Positions 24,147-31,900 of a stretch of DNA of 64,000 bases are shown here, one piece after another; the first letter of the stretch is position 1, and the number at the start of each line of letters is the position of its first letter. The notes beneath the pieces were generated by a model. The model searched no databases, had not been told where the DNA came from, and saw nothing but the letters and a program-made list of their open reading frames with translations. Origin of the DNA: JAPWJZ01 sp965279315 (lineage in GTDB: Bacteria > Pseudomonadota > Alphaproteobacteria > Micavibrionales > UBA2020); contig OZ257145.1 in the NCBI GenBank assembly GCA_965279315.1, positions 496,001 to 560,000 on the forward strand, given 5' to 3'. A program made the translations under genes and the position numbers.

Positions 24147-24646
24147 TATTCTGCTCCTTCTTTGGAGGTTTCATTCGAAGCTGCGGGTGCGCCATCGCGG
24201 TTGTCGCGACGATAGCCTTTGTCGCCGCCGAAGCCGCCGCGGGAACCGCGATCGCCGCCACGGAAGCCGCCGCCTTCACGACCTTCACGGTCGCCGCCAC
24301 GGAAGCCGCCTTCTTCGCTGTCATCCGAAGACTTCAGGACAGCCGAAGGGCCTTCCGGGAGTTTTTCGATCGAAACGGTCATGTAGCGCAGGACGTCTTC
24401 GTTCAGGCGCATGTTGCGTTCCATCTCGACCACGCAGGAAGACGGGCCGTCGATGTGCAGCAGCGTGTAGTGGCCTTTGCGGTTTTTCTTGATTTTGTAA
24501 GCGAGGTTGCGGAGACCCCAGCTTTCGGTTTTCTTGACGTCGCCGCCATTGTCGGTTGCGATCTTGCCGAAGTTCTTGGCGAGGTCTTCCGCAGCTTTTG
24601 CGGAAATGTCCTGCCGCGCGATAAACACGGTTTCGTATAAAGCCAT
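24146..24646 (-). CDS. rpsF: 30S ribosomal protein S6 with RGG-rich tail
   Basis: 166 residues. The S6 fold (1-100) includes ALYETVFIARQDIS, ESWGLRNLAYKIKKNRKGHY and NEDVLRYMTVSIE. The tail (about 110-166) is made of GGFRGGDR-type repeats plus an acidic end. Such RG-rich tails are RNA-binding in other proteins; here the role is unknown. The 5' leader (24647-24760 on the minus strand) has the palindrome GCCTGAAGGTTCAGGC (24685-24700), which may belong to the S6-S18 autoregulatory leader known in bacteria; that is a guess. Confidence 0.95.
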   Translation of the reverse strand: MALYETVFIARQDISAKAAEDLAKNFGKIATDNGGDVKKTESWGLRNLAYKIKKNRKGHYTLLHIDGPSSCVVEMERNMRLNEDVLRYMTVSIEKLPEGPSAVLKSSDDSEEGGFRGGDREGREGGGFRGGDRGSRGGFGGDKGYRRDNRDGAPAASNETSKEGAE

Positions 24647-24906
24647 TGATGTTTCCCTTGGGTTTAGCCGGCTTGCCGCTGTTTGCCTGAACCTTCAGGC
24701 GCCAGCCGCGCAAACCATAGCTGCCAAGGATTATTCCCTGACAGCGGGTTTCGTACCGCGTGGTTATAGATGGATTCCCGTAAGAAACACAAGAAATATC
24801 CCGCAAATCCTAGGGAAATCTTGGCTTTTTGTAACGAAAGGCTTGTTTCGGTTGCCATAATATAATAATATTCCCTATCGCACCAAGGCAATAGGGGGGA
24901 TTCTGC

Positions 24907-25356
24907 ATGATGAAAGACGATATGGATTTCCGCTTCCGTGGCGCAGGCAGCTATGCCGATGTGTTCAACAACGCCTTCTGGCTGGACGAAAATCAGGAAT
25001 ACCACCGCGACGGTGCCCCCGCCGTCAAATATGCCGATGGCGGCGAGATGTGGATGCAGCACGGCAAGCCCCACCGCGACGGCGACGAACCCGCGATCAC
25101 CGATTCACAAGGCAGCAAGGGCTGGTACAAGGACGGCCAGTTCCACCGGCTGGGCAAGCCCGCCGTGATGAACGCCGACGGTTCGACCGAATGGTGGATC
25201 AATGGCAAGCAGCTGAACGCCACCCAGATCGAAGACCACCTGCGCAGCCTGCATACCGAAGAAGACACCCAGCGCGGTTTTGACGTCGCCGATGCCCTGC
25301 GCCACGCGCCGCATCCGAAAGTGGCCGCGCCACGGACGGCTTCTTTTTCGAGATAA
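24907..25356 (+). CDS. HRDG-repeat protein
   Basis: 149 residues (ATG 24907 or 24910). Three tandem units of about 25 residues are visible, each with HR, a glycine and a W-x-G step: EYHRDGAPAVKYADG, KPHRDGDEPAITDSQG, QFHRLGKPAVMNADG, separated by EMWMQHG, KGWYKDG and EWWINGK. This resembles the MORN/YwqK-like repeats found in antitoxin-annotated and phage-associated proteins. No signal peptide. The C-terminus VAAPRTASFSR matches the tail motif of the ankyrin proteins in this window. Confidence 0.68.
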   Translation: MMKDDMDFRFRGAGSYADVFNNAFWLDENQEYHRDGAPAVKYADGGEMWMQHGKPHRDGDEPAITDSQGSKGWYKDGQFHRLGKPAVMNADGSTEWWINGKQLNATQIEDHLRSLHTEEDTQRGFDVADALRHAPHPKVAAPRTASFSR

Positions 25357-25484
25357 TCCAGTATCTTATTTTTATTCCCATATAAAAAATTGACATATTA
25401 TCGCTGCGTGCTAAGACTCGCCCCGCTGGCACGCGCCGGCAATTTATAAAACAACAACAATTTAAATCCCGAGGAATGTGCAAC

Positions 25485-25820
25485 ATGACCACCGAAACCA
25501 CCCCCGCCGCGACCGCGCCGGACGAAAGCAAAAAACCCGCGCTGTTCGAAATTTTCCGCGCCGCTGTCTGGGGCGAACTGATCCCCGGCGGTCGTCAGGA
25601 AGTGCAAGTCGCGATTGACGAAGGCAAGAAACAGGGCGTGACCGATCAGGACATCGAATGGCTGTCGGACCTCGACGGCAAAACCTTCCGCGCTTATTTC
25701 GGCGAAAAAGCCATCAACCGCGACCTTGAAAACGCGATGAGAGCGACCGATGCGCTGACGGAAGCTTTCCATTACACGCCTGCGTTCAAATCCGCCGGCT
25801 TCTACGGCCCGAAAGCGTAA
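25485..25820 (+). CDS. hypothetical small acidic protein
   Basis: 111 residues from ATG 25485, preceded by GAGGA at 9 nt; an ATG at 25476 is too close to that site. No family recognised. The segment ALFEIFRAAVWGELIPGGRQEVQVAID is amphipathic, followed by DIEWLSDLDGKTFRAYFGEK and a C-terminal helix. Possibly cytosolic. Codon use matches the GC-rich neighbours. It is followed by a terminator at 25915. Confidence 0.6.
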   Translation: MTTETTPAATAPDESKKPALFEIFRAAVWGELIPGGRQEVQVAIDEGKKQGVTDQDIEWLSDLDGKTFRAYFGEKAINRDLENAMRATDALTEAFHYTPAFKSAGFYGPKA

Positions 25821-25914
25821 CCGCTTTTTAGCTTTCAAAAAAAGCCCTCCGGCAACGGGGGGGTATAGTGAGAGGGCGGGGACTTCCGTTTTCTGACCAC
25901 ACTCAATGAAATAG

Positions 25915-25954
25915 AAACAGCCCCAACCGTTGATTTGGTAGGGGCTGTTTTCTT
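25915..25954 (+). terminator. intrinsic terminator
   Basis: AAACAGCCCC (25915-25924) pairs with GGGGCTGTTT (25941-25950) and continues into TTTCTT. It ends the small acidic-protein transcript; on the minus strand it could also serve the membrane-protein gene ending at 26004. Confidence 0.82.
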
Positions 25955-26003
25955 ATGTATGCGCTTCAGCTTTGACTGATAATTTCCATTGTGGGAAATC
26001 TCG

Positions 26004-26402
26004 TCATTCAATAGGCCTCCATGACCAATATGGGCTGTTAATAATATCCGCTGGACAGCCTACTTTAATGTATTCCCAATATATTAAGTTACCAAATGAG
26101 AAGAGTAGCGGAATTAAAATACCGCTAAACAAGAGGCCTAATAGTATGAGACTGTGCCACCGGGATTGGACTTGAATGAGCGACCACAAAAACAACGCTA
26201 ATGATGGGAGAAACACCAGAGCTGCGAATGATAGCAAGCTGATTCCCTCGAGTATTGATCCATCTGTTCTATAACAAATGTAAGTTCCATGAGCAGGCGC
26301 ATGTTGAAGTTCCAAAACTGCCACTGATGCAAACGCGTAAACCAACGCGCAATTCACACCGGATACCATTCGTGTTTTTGGCTTTTTCCAGTTAATTTTC
26401 AT
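26004..26402 (-). CDS. hypothetical multi-pass membrane protein
   Basis: 132 residues from ATG 26402 (MKINWKKPK); an ATG at 26468 would extend it by 22 basic residues and overlap the upstream gene. Three hydrophobic segments are visible: VNCALVYAFASVAVLEL, ISLLSFAALVFLPSLALFLW and SLILLGLLFSGILIPLLFSF. No homologue recognised. Base composition is AT-rich compared with the flanks, as in the adjacent gene, suggesting a small acquired segment. Confidence 0.55.
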   Translation of the reverse strand: MKINWKKPKTRMVSGVNCALVYAFASVAVLELQHAPAHGTYICYRTDGSILEGISLLSFAALVFLPSLALFLWSLIQVQSRWHSLILLGLLFSGILIPLLFSFGNLIYWEYIKVGCPADIINSPYWSWRPIE

Positions 26403-26437
26403 GTTGTAATAAGTTCCATTGTGTAAATTGGTCGTCT

Positions 26438-26914
26438 TCAGCTTCTTCCGATTTTTTCGATACGCCATTGGGTGCGACCAATCGCGCTGCGCAGATCCCG
26501 CGCGGGCTTACGACCCTGAAGCACTTGTACCTCTAACCGCTTAAGCACTTTATCAGGCGCGAATGCTCCAAAAAGGTGTTCTAGCACAAAACGGTTGTCC
26601 TCATGAGACTCGCGTATAAAAACATCGACTGCCCAATCCAAGTCTGATGGTTGCAGGTGAGGAACAAGCAATCTCGTGATGGCCCCAGCTGCGGAATAGC
26701 GGCACGGTTTCGCCGTCACCGCGATTAGCAGATCTTTGAGCGTCTGCACAGATTGAGGATCACACCACTGAGATAATGCCGTTGCTGCCGCAACCTTAAC
26801 ACCATCCCATTTCGATGAAGTGGCATCTTCAATCTTTTTACGCTTCGCCGGAGTTGCCGAACGTGACCCTATTTGTCGAAGCTCCTCACAGAGGGTACGC
26901 AAATCGGACTGCAT
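26438..26914 (-). CDS. HEAT-like repeat hypothetical protein
   Basis: 158 residues, soluble. Two alpha-helical repeat-like units are apparent: WDGVKVAAATALSQWCDP with VQTLKDLLIAV, and CRYSAAGAITRLLVPHLQP with LDWAVDVFIRE, reminiscent of HEAT or PBS-lyase HEAT repeats. The end is basic (IGRTQWRIEKIGRS). It probably forms one transcript with the membrane protein downstream. No catalytic motif. Function unknown; a scaffold role is inferred only from the repeats. Confidence 0.6.
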   Translation of the reverse strand: MQSDLRTLCEELRQIGSRSATPAKRKKIEDATSSKWDGVKVAAATALSQWCDPQSVQTLKDLLIAVTAKPCRYSAAGAITRLLVPHLQPSDLDWAVDVFIRESHEDNRFVLEHLFGAFAPDKVLKRLEVQVLQGRKPARDLRSAIGRTQWRIEKIGRS

Positions 26915-27251
26915 GGTTTGCTCTTTTTAAATGTGTGATTACGTTTTGTAAAAATTAATTATATCATTTGGTTTCTGATTTTTCAGATGACTTTAATGAT
27001 TTCAGGCGTTCAAGCAGGTTGGTGTGCTTGGTAACGGGGGGCTTTTTTTATTTGCGCTTCAGGGGGATGCGATTTTATGATAAATATAGTTGCGTTTTTA
27101 GCAATTTTGTGCCATACTGGAAAAGATAAACGGTTATTGAACATTGTGAAATTGAATATTGTGAAAAAGGCACTCAAAACCCCGAGGGCTTGAACCCGCC
27201 GGTAAACCCGTCTATTTAGGGGGACAATTCAAAGGACAGGAGCCAAAGCGC
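26915..27251. other. AT-rich intergenic region upstream of fabD
   Basis: 337 nt without a gene. It holds a tandem 15-nt repeat at 27136-27165 and a T-rich stretch near 27048. The GGAG ribosome site for fabD lies at its right end. No confident promoter hexamers were picked out. Confidence 0.5.
27136..27165 (+). repeat. tandem 15-nt direct repeat before fabD
   Basis: ATTGAACATTGTGAA (27136-27150) is immediately followed by ATTGAATATTGTGAA (27151-27165), one mismatch. It lies about 90 nt upstream of the fabD start, a position suitable for an activator or repressor of fatty-acid synthesis. Confidence 0.65.
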
Positions 27252-28193
27252 ATGAAAGCATTCGTATTTCCGGGACAGGGCAGCCAGACGGTCGGCATGG
27301 GCAAGGACCTGGCGGAGGCGTTTCAACCCGCCCGCGAAGTATTTCAGGAGGTCGATGACGCGCTGGGCCAGAAACTCTCCAAGCTGATTTTCGAAGGCCC
27401 CGATACCGAGCTGAACCTGACGGAGAACACACAGCCCGCGCTGATGGCGGTTTCCATGGCGGTTGTGCGCGTGCTGCAACAGGCGAAGCCCGACCTGATC
27501 ACCCCTGCCCGCTGCAAATTCGTGGCGGGACATTCCCTGGGCGAATATTCCGCCCTCACCGCTGCGGGAACTTTCAGCATTGCCGATGCCGCGCGCCTGC
27601 TGAAAATCCGTGGTCAGGCGATGCAGAAAGCCGTTCCCGTCGGCGTCGGCGCCATGGCGGCCATTCTTGGTCTGGAACTGCCCGATGTGGCGGCGATTGT
27701 GAAAGAGGCGTCGGGCGCCGAAATCGTTTCAGCCGCGAACGACAATTCGTTCGGCCAAGTTGTGGTCAGCGGCCACAAGGCTGCCGTTGAAAAAGCCGTC
27801 GCGCTGGCAACCGCCAAGGGCGCGAAGCGCGCTATCATCCTGCCCGTTTCCGCGCCGTTCCATTGCGCGCTGATGCAGCCTGCGGCGGATACCATGAAAT
27901 CCGCGCTCGCCGAAGTGCATATGAACGCGCCGTCCGTGCCGCTGGTCGCCAATGTGATTGCGGAGCAAGTGACCGACCCCGCGCGTATCCGTCAATTATT
28001 GGTGGAACAAGTGACCGGCATGGTGCGCTGGCGCGAGAGCGTGATGTACATGAAGGCGCAAGGCGTGACCGAGCTGATCGAGCTGGGCGCGGGCAAGGTG
28101 CTGAACGGGCTGACCAAGCGCATCGATGCCGACCTGACCGGCCGCGCCGTGAACGCGCCCAAGGATATCGAAGAATTCGCGGCCACCCTGTAA
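27252..28193 (+). CDS. fabD: malonyl-CoA:ACP transacylase
   Basis: 313 residues, normal length. FVFPGQGSQTVGMG at the N-terminus, nucleophile S95 in GHSLGEYSAL, catalytic His204 in SAPFHCALM, and the RQLVEQVTGMVRW-type segment near the end. It moves malonyl groups from CoA to acyl carrier protein, the first committed charging step. It heads a fatty-acid synthesis cluster with fabG, acpP and fabF. One nucleotide separates its stop from the next ATG. Confidence 0.97.
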   Translation: MKAFVFPGQGSQTVGMGKDLAEAFQPAREVFQEVDDALGQKLSKLIFEGPDTELNLTENTQPALMAVSMAVVRVLQQAKPDLITPARCKFVAGHSLGEYSALTAAGTFSIADAARLLKIRGQAMQKAVPVGVGAMAAILGLELPDVAAIVKEASGAEIVSAANDNSFGQVVVSGHKAAVEKAVALATAKGAKRAIILPVSAPFHCALMQPAADTMKSALAEVHMNAPSVPLVANVIAEQVTDPARIRQLLVEQVTGMVRWRESVMYMKAQGVTELIELGAGKVLNGLTKRIDADLTGRAVNAPKDIEEFAATL

Positions 28194-28194
28194 C

Positions 28195-28635
28195 ATGTGG
28201 ATCGCCTTTGCCGTTTCCGCATCGGTGCTGTGGGGGTTGAGCTATACCATCACCGAACACCTGATGAAAAAAATATCGATCCCCGGCGTGATGCTGGCGG
28301 GCGCGGTCGGCAGCCTGCTGATCGCATCGACGACCGCCCTGATCGCAGGCACGTTTCAGAAAGACGTCGCGACCCTGAAGGAAGATTCAGGCACATCTTG
28401 GCTGCTGGCGGGCAATATCGCGATCTACGTGGCGGCAAACACGCTGATCCTGCTGGCGACGAAATCGAAAAACGCGACCATGGCGGCGATGATTGAAATC
28501 AGCTATCCGCTGTTCACCGCGCTGTTCGCCTATATGATCTTCAAGCAGACGCAGTTCAATGCCGGCACGATTGCGGGCGCGACTTTGGTGCTGGCGGGCG
28601 TCTGCTGCATCTATTACTTTGGTAAAAACATCTAA
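28195..28635 (+). CDS. single-domain EamA-type (DMT superfamily) membrane protein
   Basis: 146 residues, almost entirely hydrophobic, with about five membrane helices. It starts WIAFAVSASVLWGLSYTITEHL and ends GTIAGATLVLAGVCCIYYFGKNI, matching one half of a drug/metabolite transporter (EamA) protein. Single-domain members usually work as dimers. It lies between fabD and fabG with 1-nt and 21-nt gaps, an unusual position for such a protein. Substrate unknown. Confidence 0.78.
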   Translation: MWIAFAVSASVLWGLSYTITEHLMKKISIPGVMLAGAVGSLLIASTTALIAGTFQKDVATLKEDSGTSWLLAGNIAIYVAANTLILLATKSKNATMAAMIEISYPLFTALFAYMIFKQTQFNAGTIAGATLVLAGVCCIYYFGKNI

Positions 28636-28656
28636 ACGTAAACGGGAGAATCCATC

Positions 28657-29394
28657 ATGTTCAGTCTTGCAGGCAAAAAAGCCCTCGTCACCGGCGCATC
28701 GGGCGGCATCGGCGGGGCGATTGCAAAGGCACTGCGCGCGCAAGGCGCGGAAGTGGGCTTGAGCGGCCGCAACGTGGAGGCGCTCAATAAACTAGCCGCC
28801 GAAATCGGCGCGGGCACGCATGTATTGCCGGGCGACCTGAACACCGCCGAAGCGGCGGATGCGCTGATCAAATCGGCGGAAGAAAAAATGGGTCAGGTCG
28901 ATATCCTTGTGAACAATGCGGGCCTGACGAAAGACGGGCTGTTCATGCGCATGAAGGACGAAGACTGGCAGGTGGTGCAGGACGTGAACCTGACCGCCCC
29001 CTTCCGCCTGATCCGCGCCGCGATCAAGGGCATGATGAAACGCCGCGCGGGACGTATCATCAATATTACCTCGGTCGTGGGCGTGACCGGCAACCCCGGC
29101 CAAGCCAACTACTGCGCATCGAAAGCCGGCATGATCGGCATGAGCAAATCGATGGCGGCGGAAGTCGCATCGCGCGGCATCACGGTGAATTGCATCGCCC
29201 CCGGATTCATCGCAACCGCGATGACCGAGGCATTGAACGAAGACCAGAAATCGAAAATCAACGCCACCATCCCCGCAGGCGCGATGGGCACTTCGGAAGA
29301 CATCGCGGCATCGGTCGTCTATCTGGCATCCGACGAAGCGAAATACGTGACCGGCCAGACGCTGCATGTGAATGGCGGGATGGCGATGATTTGA
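28657..29394 (+). CDS. fabG: 3-oxoacyl-ACP reductase
   Basis: 245 residues, classical short-chain dehydrogenase. TGASGGIG (12-19) binds NADPH, NNAG at about 86-89, catalytic Ser139, Tyr152 and Lys156 in NYCASKAGMIG. The end HVNGGMAMI is typical of FabG. It reduces 3-oxoacyl-ACP in the elongation cycle. It is downstream of fabD in the same direction; acpP and fabF follow about 2.2 kb later. Confidence 0.96.
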   Translation: MFSLAGKKALVTGASGGIGGAIAKALRAQGAEVGLSGRNVEALNKLAAEIGAGTHVLPGDLNTAEAADALIKSAEEKMGQVDILVNNAGLTKDGLFMRMKDEDWQVVQDVNLTAPFRLIRAAIKGMMKRRAGRIINITSVVGVTGNPGQANYCASKAGMIGMSKSMAAEVASRGITVNCIAPGFIATAMTEALNEDQKSKINATIPAGAMGTSEDIAASVVYLASDEAKYVTGQTLHVNGGMAMI

Positions 29395-29408
29395 TGGGGA
29401 TTTAGATA

Positions 29409-29759
29409 GTGGCAAGTCGGTTGGAAGAAATTGAGAAACGCGTCAGAAAACTCAATTTATTTTTCGTCGCGATTGCGCTTCTTATTTATGCCTTCTCGCG
29501 TTGCGTCTTTCCCGCCTTCTTTGAAATGGCGACAAGCATTGGCACCTCGCTGCCAGACCCATTTCTCTTTTTTTGCTCTGTCTTCGAGGCCATTAGGAAC
29601 AACCCGCTTCTCTATTTCATCGGGTGCTCGATTTATTACGGATTAACATTGAGATTTAAAAAGCCCGCACTGAACACGGCCATCAACCTCGCCTTACTTG
29701 TCATTTTCGGACTTATCCTTCTTCTCTTTAGCGGCCCTTTTAAGTTCGTAGGACAATAA
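29409..29759 (+). CDS. hypothetical membrane protein
   Basis: 116 residues, GTG start at 29409. A charged N-terminal helix (LEEIEKRVRKLN) precedes three or four hydrophobic segments: FFVAIALLIYAFS, PFLFFCSVFEAI, PLLYFIGCSIYYGL, AINLALLVIFGLILLLF. No family recognised. It is 3 nt before the first PIN-like gene, so it probably belongs to the same transcript. Codon use is more AT-rich than that of fabG. Confidence 0.6.
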   Translation: MASRLEEIEKRVRKLNLFFVAIALLIYAFSRCVFPAFFEMATSIGTSLPDPFLFFCSVFEAIRNNPLLYFIGCSIYYGLTLRFKKPALNTAINLALLVIFGLILLLFSGPFKFVGQ

Positions 29760-29762
29760 AAC

Positions 29763-30479
29763 ATGACAGGAAATACACCCATACAAACCATCGTCCTGAT
29801 CGACTACGAAAATGTCGGCTCGCCGGGGCTGGAGGCGTTGCCGGAGCAGTGCCGCGTTATTCTATTTATCGGGCGGTCGCAGCCGCTGCCCAAGAACGAG
29901 CTGATCGAAAAATTGCTGAATGATGGCAAGCGCGTGGAGATCGTCAAGATCGCGGGCGTGGGCAAGGACAATCTCGACCATCATCTGGCGCTGTATCTTG
30001 GCAAGACGATCGCGCTGGAACCGCAGGCGAATTACATCATCGTCAGCAGCGATAAATCGGGCTTCGACCCGCTGGCGGAGCATGTGACGAAAGTGCTCGG
30101 CACCTCCTGCAAACGCCAGACACCGAACAAGCGGCCGCAAAAACAGGCGGCACCGAAACCGGCTGCGCCCAAAATAACCGCCGTGAAGCAGGCACAAAAG
30201 ACGCCGCCCGTGCCGAAAACGACACCGGCAAAGCCCGCAGCACCCAAGACCGCCAAGCCCAAGACCGCGACGGTTGCGCAGGCGCGCGCGTTTCTGGAGA
30301 GCGAAAAGCACCCGCCCCGCACGCGCGAGAAACTGCTCCGCCATCTGGAGCGCCATTTCGCCATCCTCGCCGCGCAGACCGACGCCCTGTTCGCCGCGCT
30401 GGAAAAAGAGGGTTTCATCAAGGTGGATGACAAGGGCAAGGTTGTTTACCTGACGAAAAATACTTCGACCGTGAAATAA
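29763..30479 (+). CDS. PIN-like (NYN) RNase-fold protein with C-terminal winged-helix-like domain, copy 1
   Basis: 238 residues. The N-terminal domain (1-115) has the acidic cluster of PIN-like nucleases: D14 in VLIDYENV, D69/D72 in KDNLDHHLALYLG, D97 in IIVSSDKSGFDPL and D102. A long Pro/Lys/Ala linker (about 120-172) joins a C-terminal module starting ARAFLESEKHPPRT and ending KVVYLTKNTSTVK. That layout suggests a ribonuclease with an RNA- or protein-binding tail. The family is common but poorly characterised. The paralogue follows after 10 nt. Confidence 0.72.
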   Translation: MTGNTPIQTIVLIDYENVGSPGLEALPEQCRVILFIGRSQPLPKNELIEKLLNDGKRVEIVKIAGVGKDNLDHHLALYLGKTIALEPQANYIIVSSDKSGFDPLAEHVTKVLGTSCKRQTPNKRPQKQAAPKPAAPKITAVKQAQKTPPVPKTTPAKPAAPKTAKPKTATVAQARAFLESEKHPPRTREKLLRHLERHFAILAAQTDALFAALEKEGFIKVDDKGKVVYLTKNTSTVK

Positions 30480-30489
30480 GAGAGTTCCC

Positions 30490-31116
30490 ATGACAGAACG
30501 CGTCCTTCTCGTTGATTACGAGAACATAAAGGATAAAGCCTTAGGAAAACTTCCTGAAGCTGACAGCATCCGGCTTTTCGTTGGTCATGGCCAACGCATG
30601 GCGAAAGCAGCGAAACCGCCTGCCGATTTTGTGGATGCGATGATGAAAGCAGGCCGACGGCTCGACCTAATACCTATCACCGCAACAAAAGACGACAATC
30701 TTGATTTCTACATAGCCTATTATCTTGCCGTGGCCATCGCGGAAAATCCGCTCGCTGAATACATTGTCGTCAGCGATGATGGCGACCTTGACCCGCTGCT
30801 AAAACACCTGACAACACGCGGATACAAGTGCCGCCGTGAGGAGACAAGCAGAACGAAATCTGCCGTCAACCCGCCCGCGTCCAAAGCAGAGCGTCAGAAA
30901 TCCGCAAACGTACGCGGGGCGCGCGAATTTCTGGAAACCGAAAAGAACCCGCCCAAAAAGCGCAACAAGCTAGAGCATAGATTGCAAAGTCATTTTGGTA
31001 TCTCGGAATCGCAGGGCAACGAGCTTGTCACGGCTTTGGAAAAAGATGCGTTCATCAAGGTGGGTGACAAGGGCAAGGTTTTTTACCTGACGAAGAACAC
31101 GTCGCCCGTGAAGTGA
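30490..31116 (+). CDS. PIN-like (NYN) RNase-fold protein with C-terminal winged-helix-like domain, copy 2
   Basis: 208 residues, paralogue of the preceding gene. Acidic positions are D9 in LLVDYENI, D69/D72 in KDDNLDFYIAYYLA and D96/D97/D99/D101 in VVSDDGDLDPL. The linker is much shorter, and the C-terminal module (AREFLETEKNPPKK to KVFYLTKNTSPVK) is closely similar. Codon use is somewhat more A/T-rich than in copy 1, which argues for divergence or separate acquisition rather than recent duplication. All proposed metal ligands are present in both copies. Confidence 0.72.
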   Translation: MTERVLLVDYENIKDKALGKLPEADSIRLFVGHGQRMAKAAKPPADFVDAMMKAGRRLDLIPITATKDDNLDFYIAYYLAVAIAENPLAEYIVVSDDGDLDPLLKHLTTRGYKCRREETSRTKSAVNPPASKAERQKSANVRGAREFLETEKNPPKKRNKLEHRLQSHFGISESQGNELVTALEKDAFIKVGDKGKVFYLTKNTSPVK

Positions 31117-31179
31117 ACACCGCTTACGCTGTCAGCTGACGCGCGCAAACAGTTCCGCAGTTAAAGAGCGATGAAATCC

Positions 31180-31288
31180 CCTCTCCTTTGGGAGAGGGCG
31201 GGGGTACTTGGTTGCCATCAGCTGCCTGAAGCCGACGAAGTTCCCTCACCTCTGTCGCTTCGCGACATCTCCTCTCCCAAAGGAGAGG
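31180..31288. repeat. CTCTCC-type inverted repeat
   Basis: A perfect 18-nt inverted repeat, 31180-31197 and 31271-31288 (CCTCTCCTTTGGGAGAGG and its complement). Each arm is itself almost palindromic. It is a different family from the GAAA-hairpin repeats. It lies in the 435-nt gap between the second PIN-like gene and acpP; I see no coding content there. Confidence 0.78.
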
Positions 31289-31447
31289 AGAGCGCGTGAT
31301 CATTTCTTCTCTTCACCTTCGCCTTTTTTTCCTAACAATCTGAATCTGCGGGTTATTTTTAAACGGTTGCGCAACGCGCGATCGCCGCTGGTTTATTCCG
31401 CGCCCCGCCCCATGTTATCGCAGAGCGAAAAGCCTGCTTAAATTATG

Positions 31448-31471
31448 GCAAATATGCTTTTGAATATTTGC
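31448..31471. promoter_or_regulatory. palindrome upstream of acpP
   Basis: GCAAATAT (31448-31455), 8-nt spacer, ATATTTGC (31464-31471). An AT-rich dyad about 80 nt before the acpP start, suitable as a regulator site. No named regulator is assigned. Confidence 0.45.
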
Positions 31472-31551
31472 AAAGCAGCATTTATGTGATATTCAGACCG
31501 TCACGCAAAAAGATTGCGGCAAGTTTTAACGTAACCAAACGAGGAAATGTA

Positions 31552-31794
31552 ATGAGCAACATCGACGAACGCGTCAAGAAAATCGTGGTCGAGCATCTGG
31601 GCGTCGACGGCGCGAAAGTGACCGACAACGCGAGCTTCATCGACGATCTGGGCGCAGACAGCCTCGACACCGTTGAGCTGGTCATGGCTTTCGAAGAAGA
31701 ATTCGGCATCGAGATTCCCGATGACGCGGCTGAAAAGATCCAGACCGTGAAAGACGCGATCTCGTTCATCGCACAAAACGCCAAGGCCGCTTAA
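31552..31794 (+). CDS. acpP: acyl carrier protein
   Basis: 80 residues from ATG 31552, which has GAGGAA 7 nt upstream; longer in-frame starts lack a site. The phosphopantetheine attachment site is S37 in GADSLDT. The protein is acidic throughout, as expected. It carries growing acyl chains between the Fab enzymes. It has its own upstream region and a terminator downstream, so fabF is probably reached by readthrough or a separate promoter. Confidence 0.98.
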   Translation: MSNIDERVKKIVVEHLGVDGAKVTDNASFIDDLGADSLDTVELVMAFEEEFGIEIPDDAAEKIQTVKDAISFIAQNAKAA

Positions 31795-31819
31795 CAGCGC
31801 CCGCGTGTTGACGTAAATT

Positions 31820-31863
31820 AAATGGCCCCGTTCTGTTTCAAGCAGTCCGGGGCCATTTCCTTA
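31820..31863 (+). terminator. acpP terminator
   Basis: AAATGGCCCC (31820-31829) pairs with GGGGCCATTT (31849-31858), 19-nt loop, T-rich downstream. It stands between acpP and fabF and could give the usual excess of acpP transcript over fabF. Confidence 0.85.
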
Positions 31864-31900
31864 TCAACTGTTCTTTTTTTCTGAAACTACGGGTGTGTGC

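Noticed and set aside
31220..31441. Short plus-strand gene between the PIN-like gene and acpP
   Set aside because: The frame runs across the CTCTCC inverted repeat and has no ribosome site or protein-like features.
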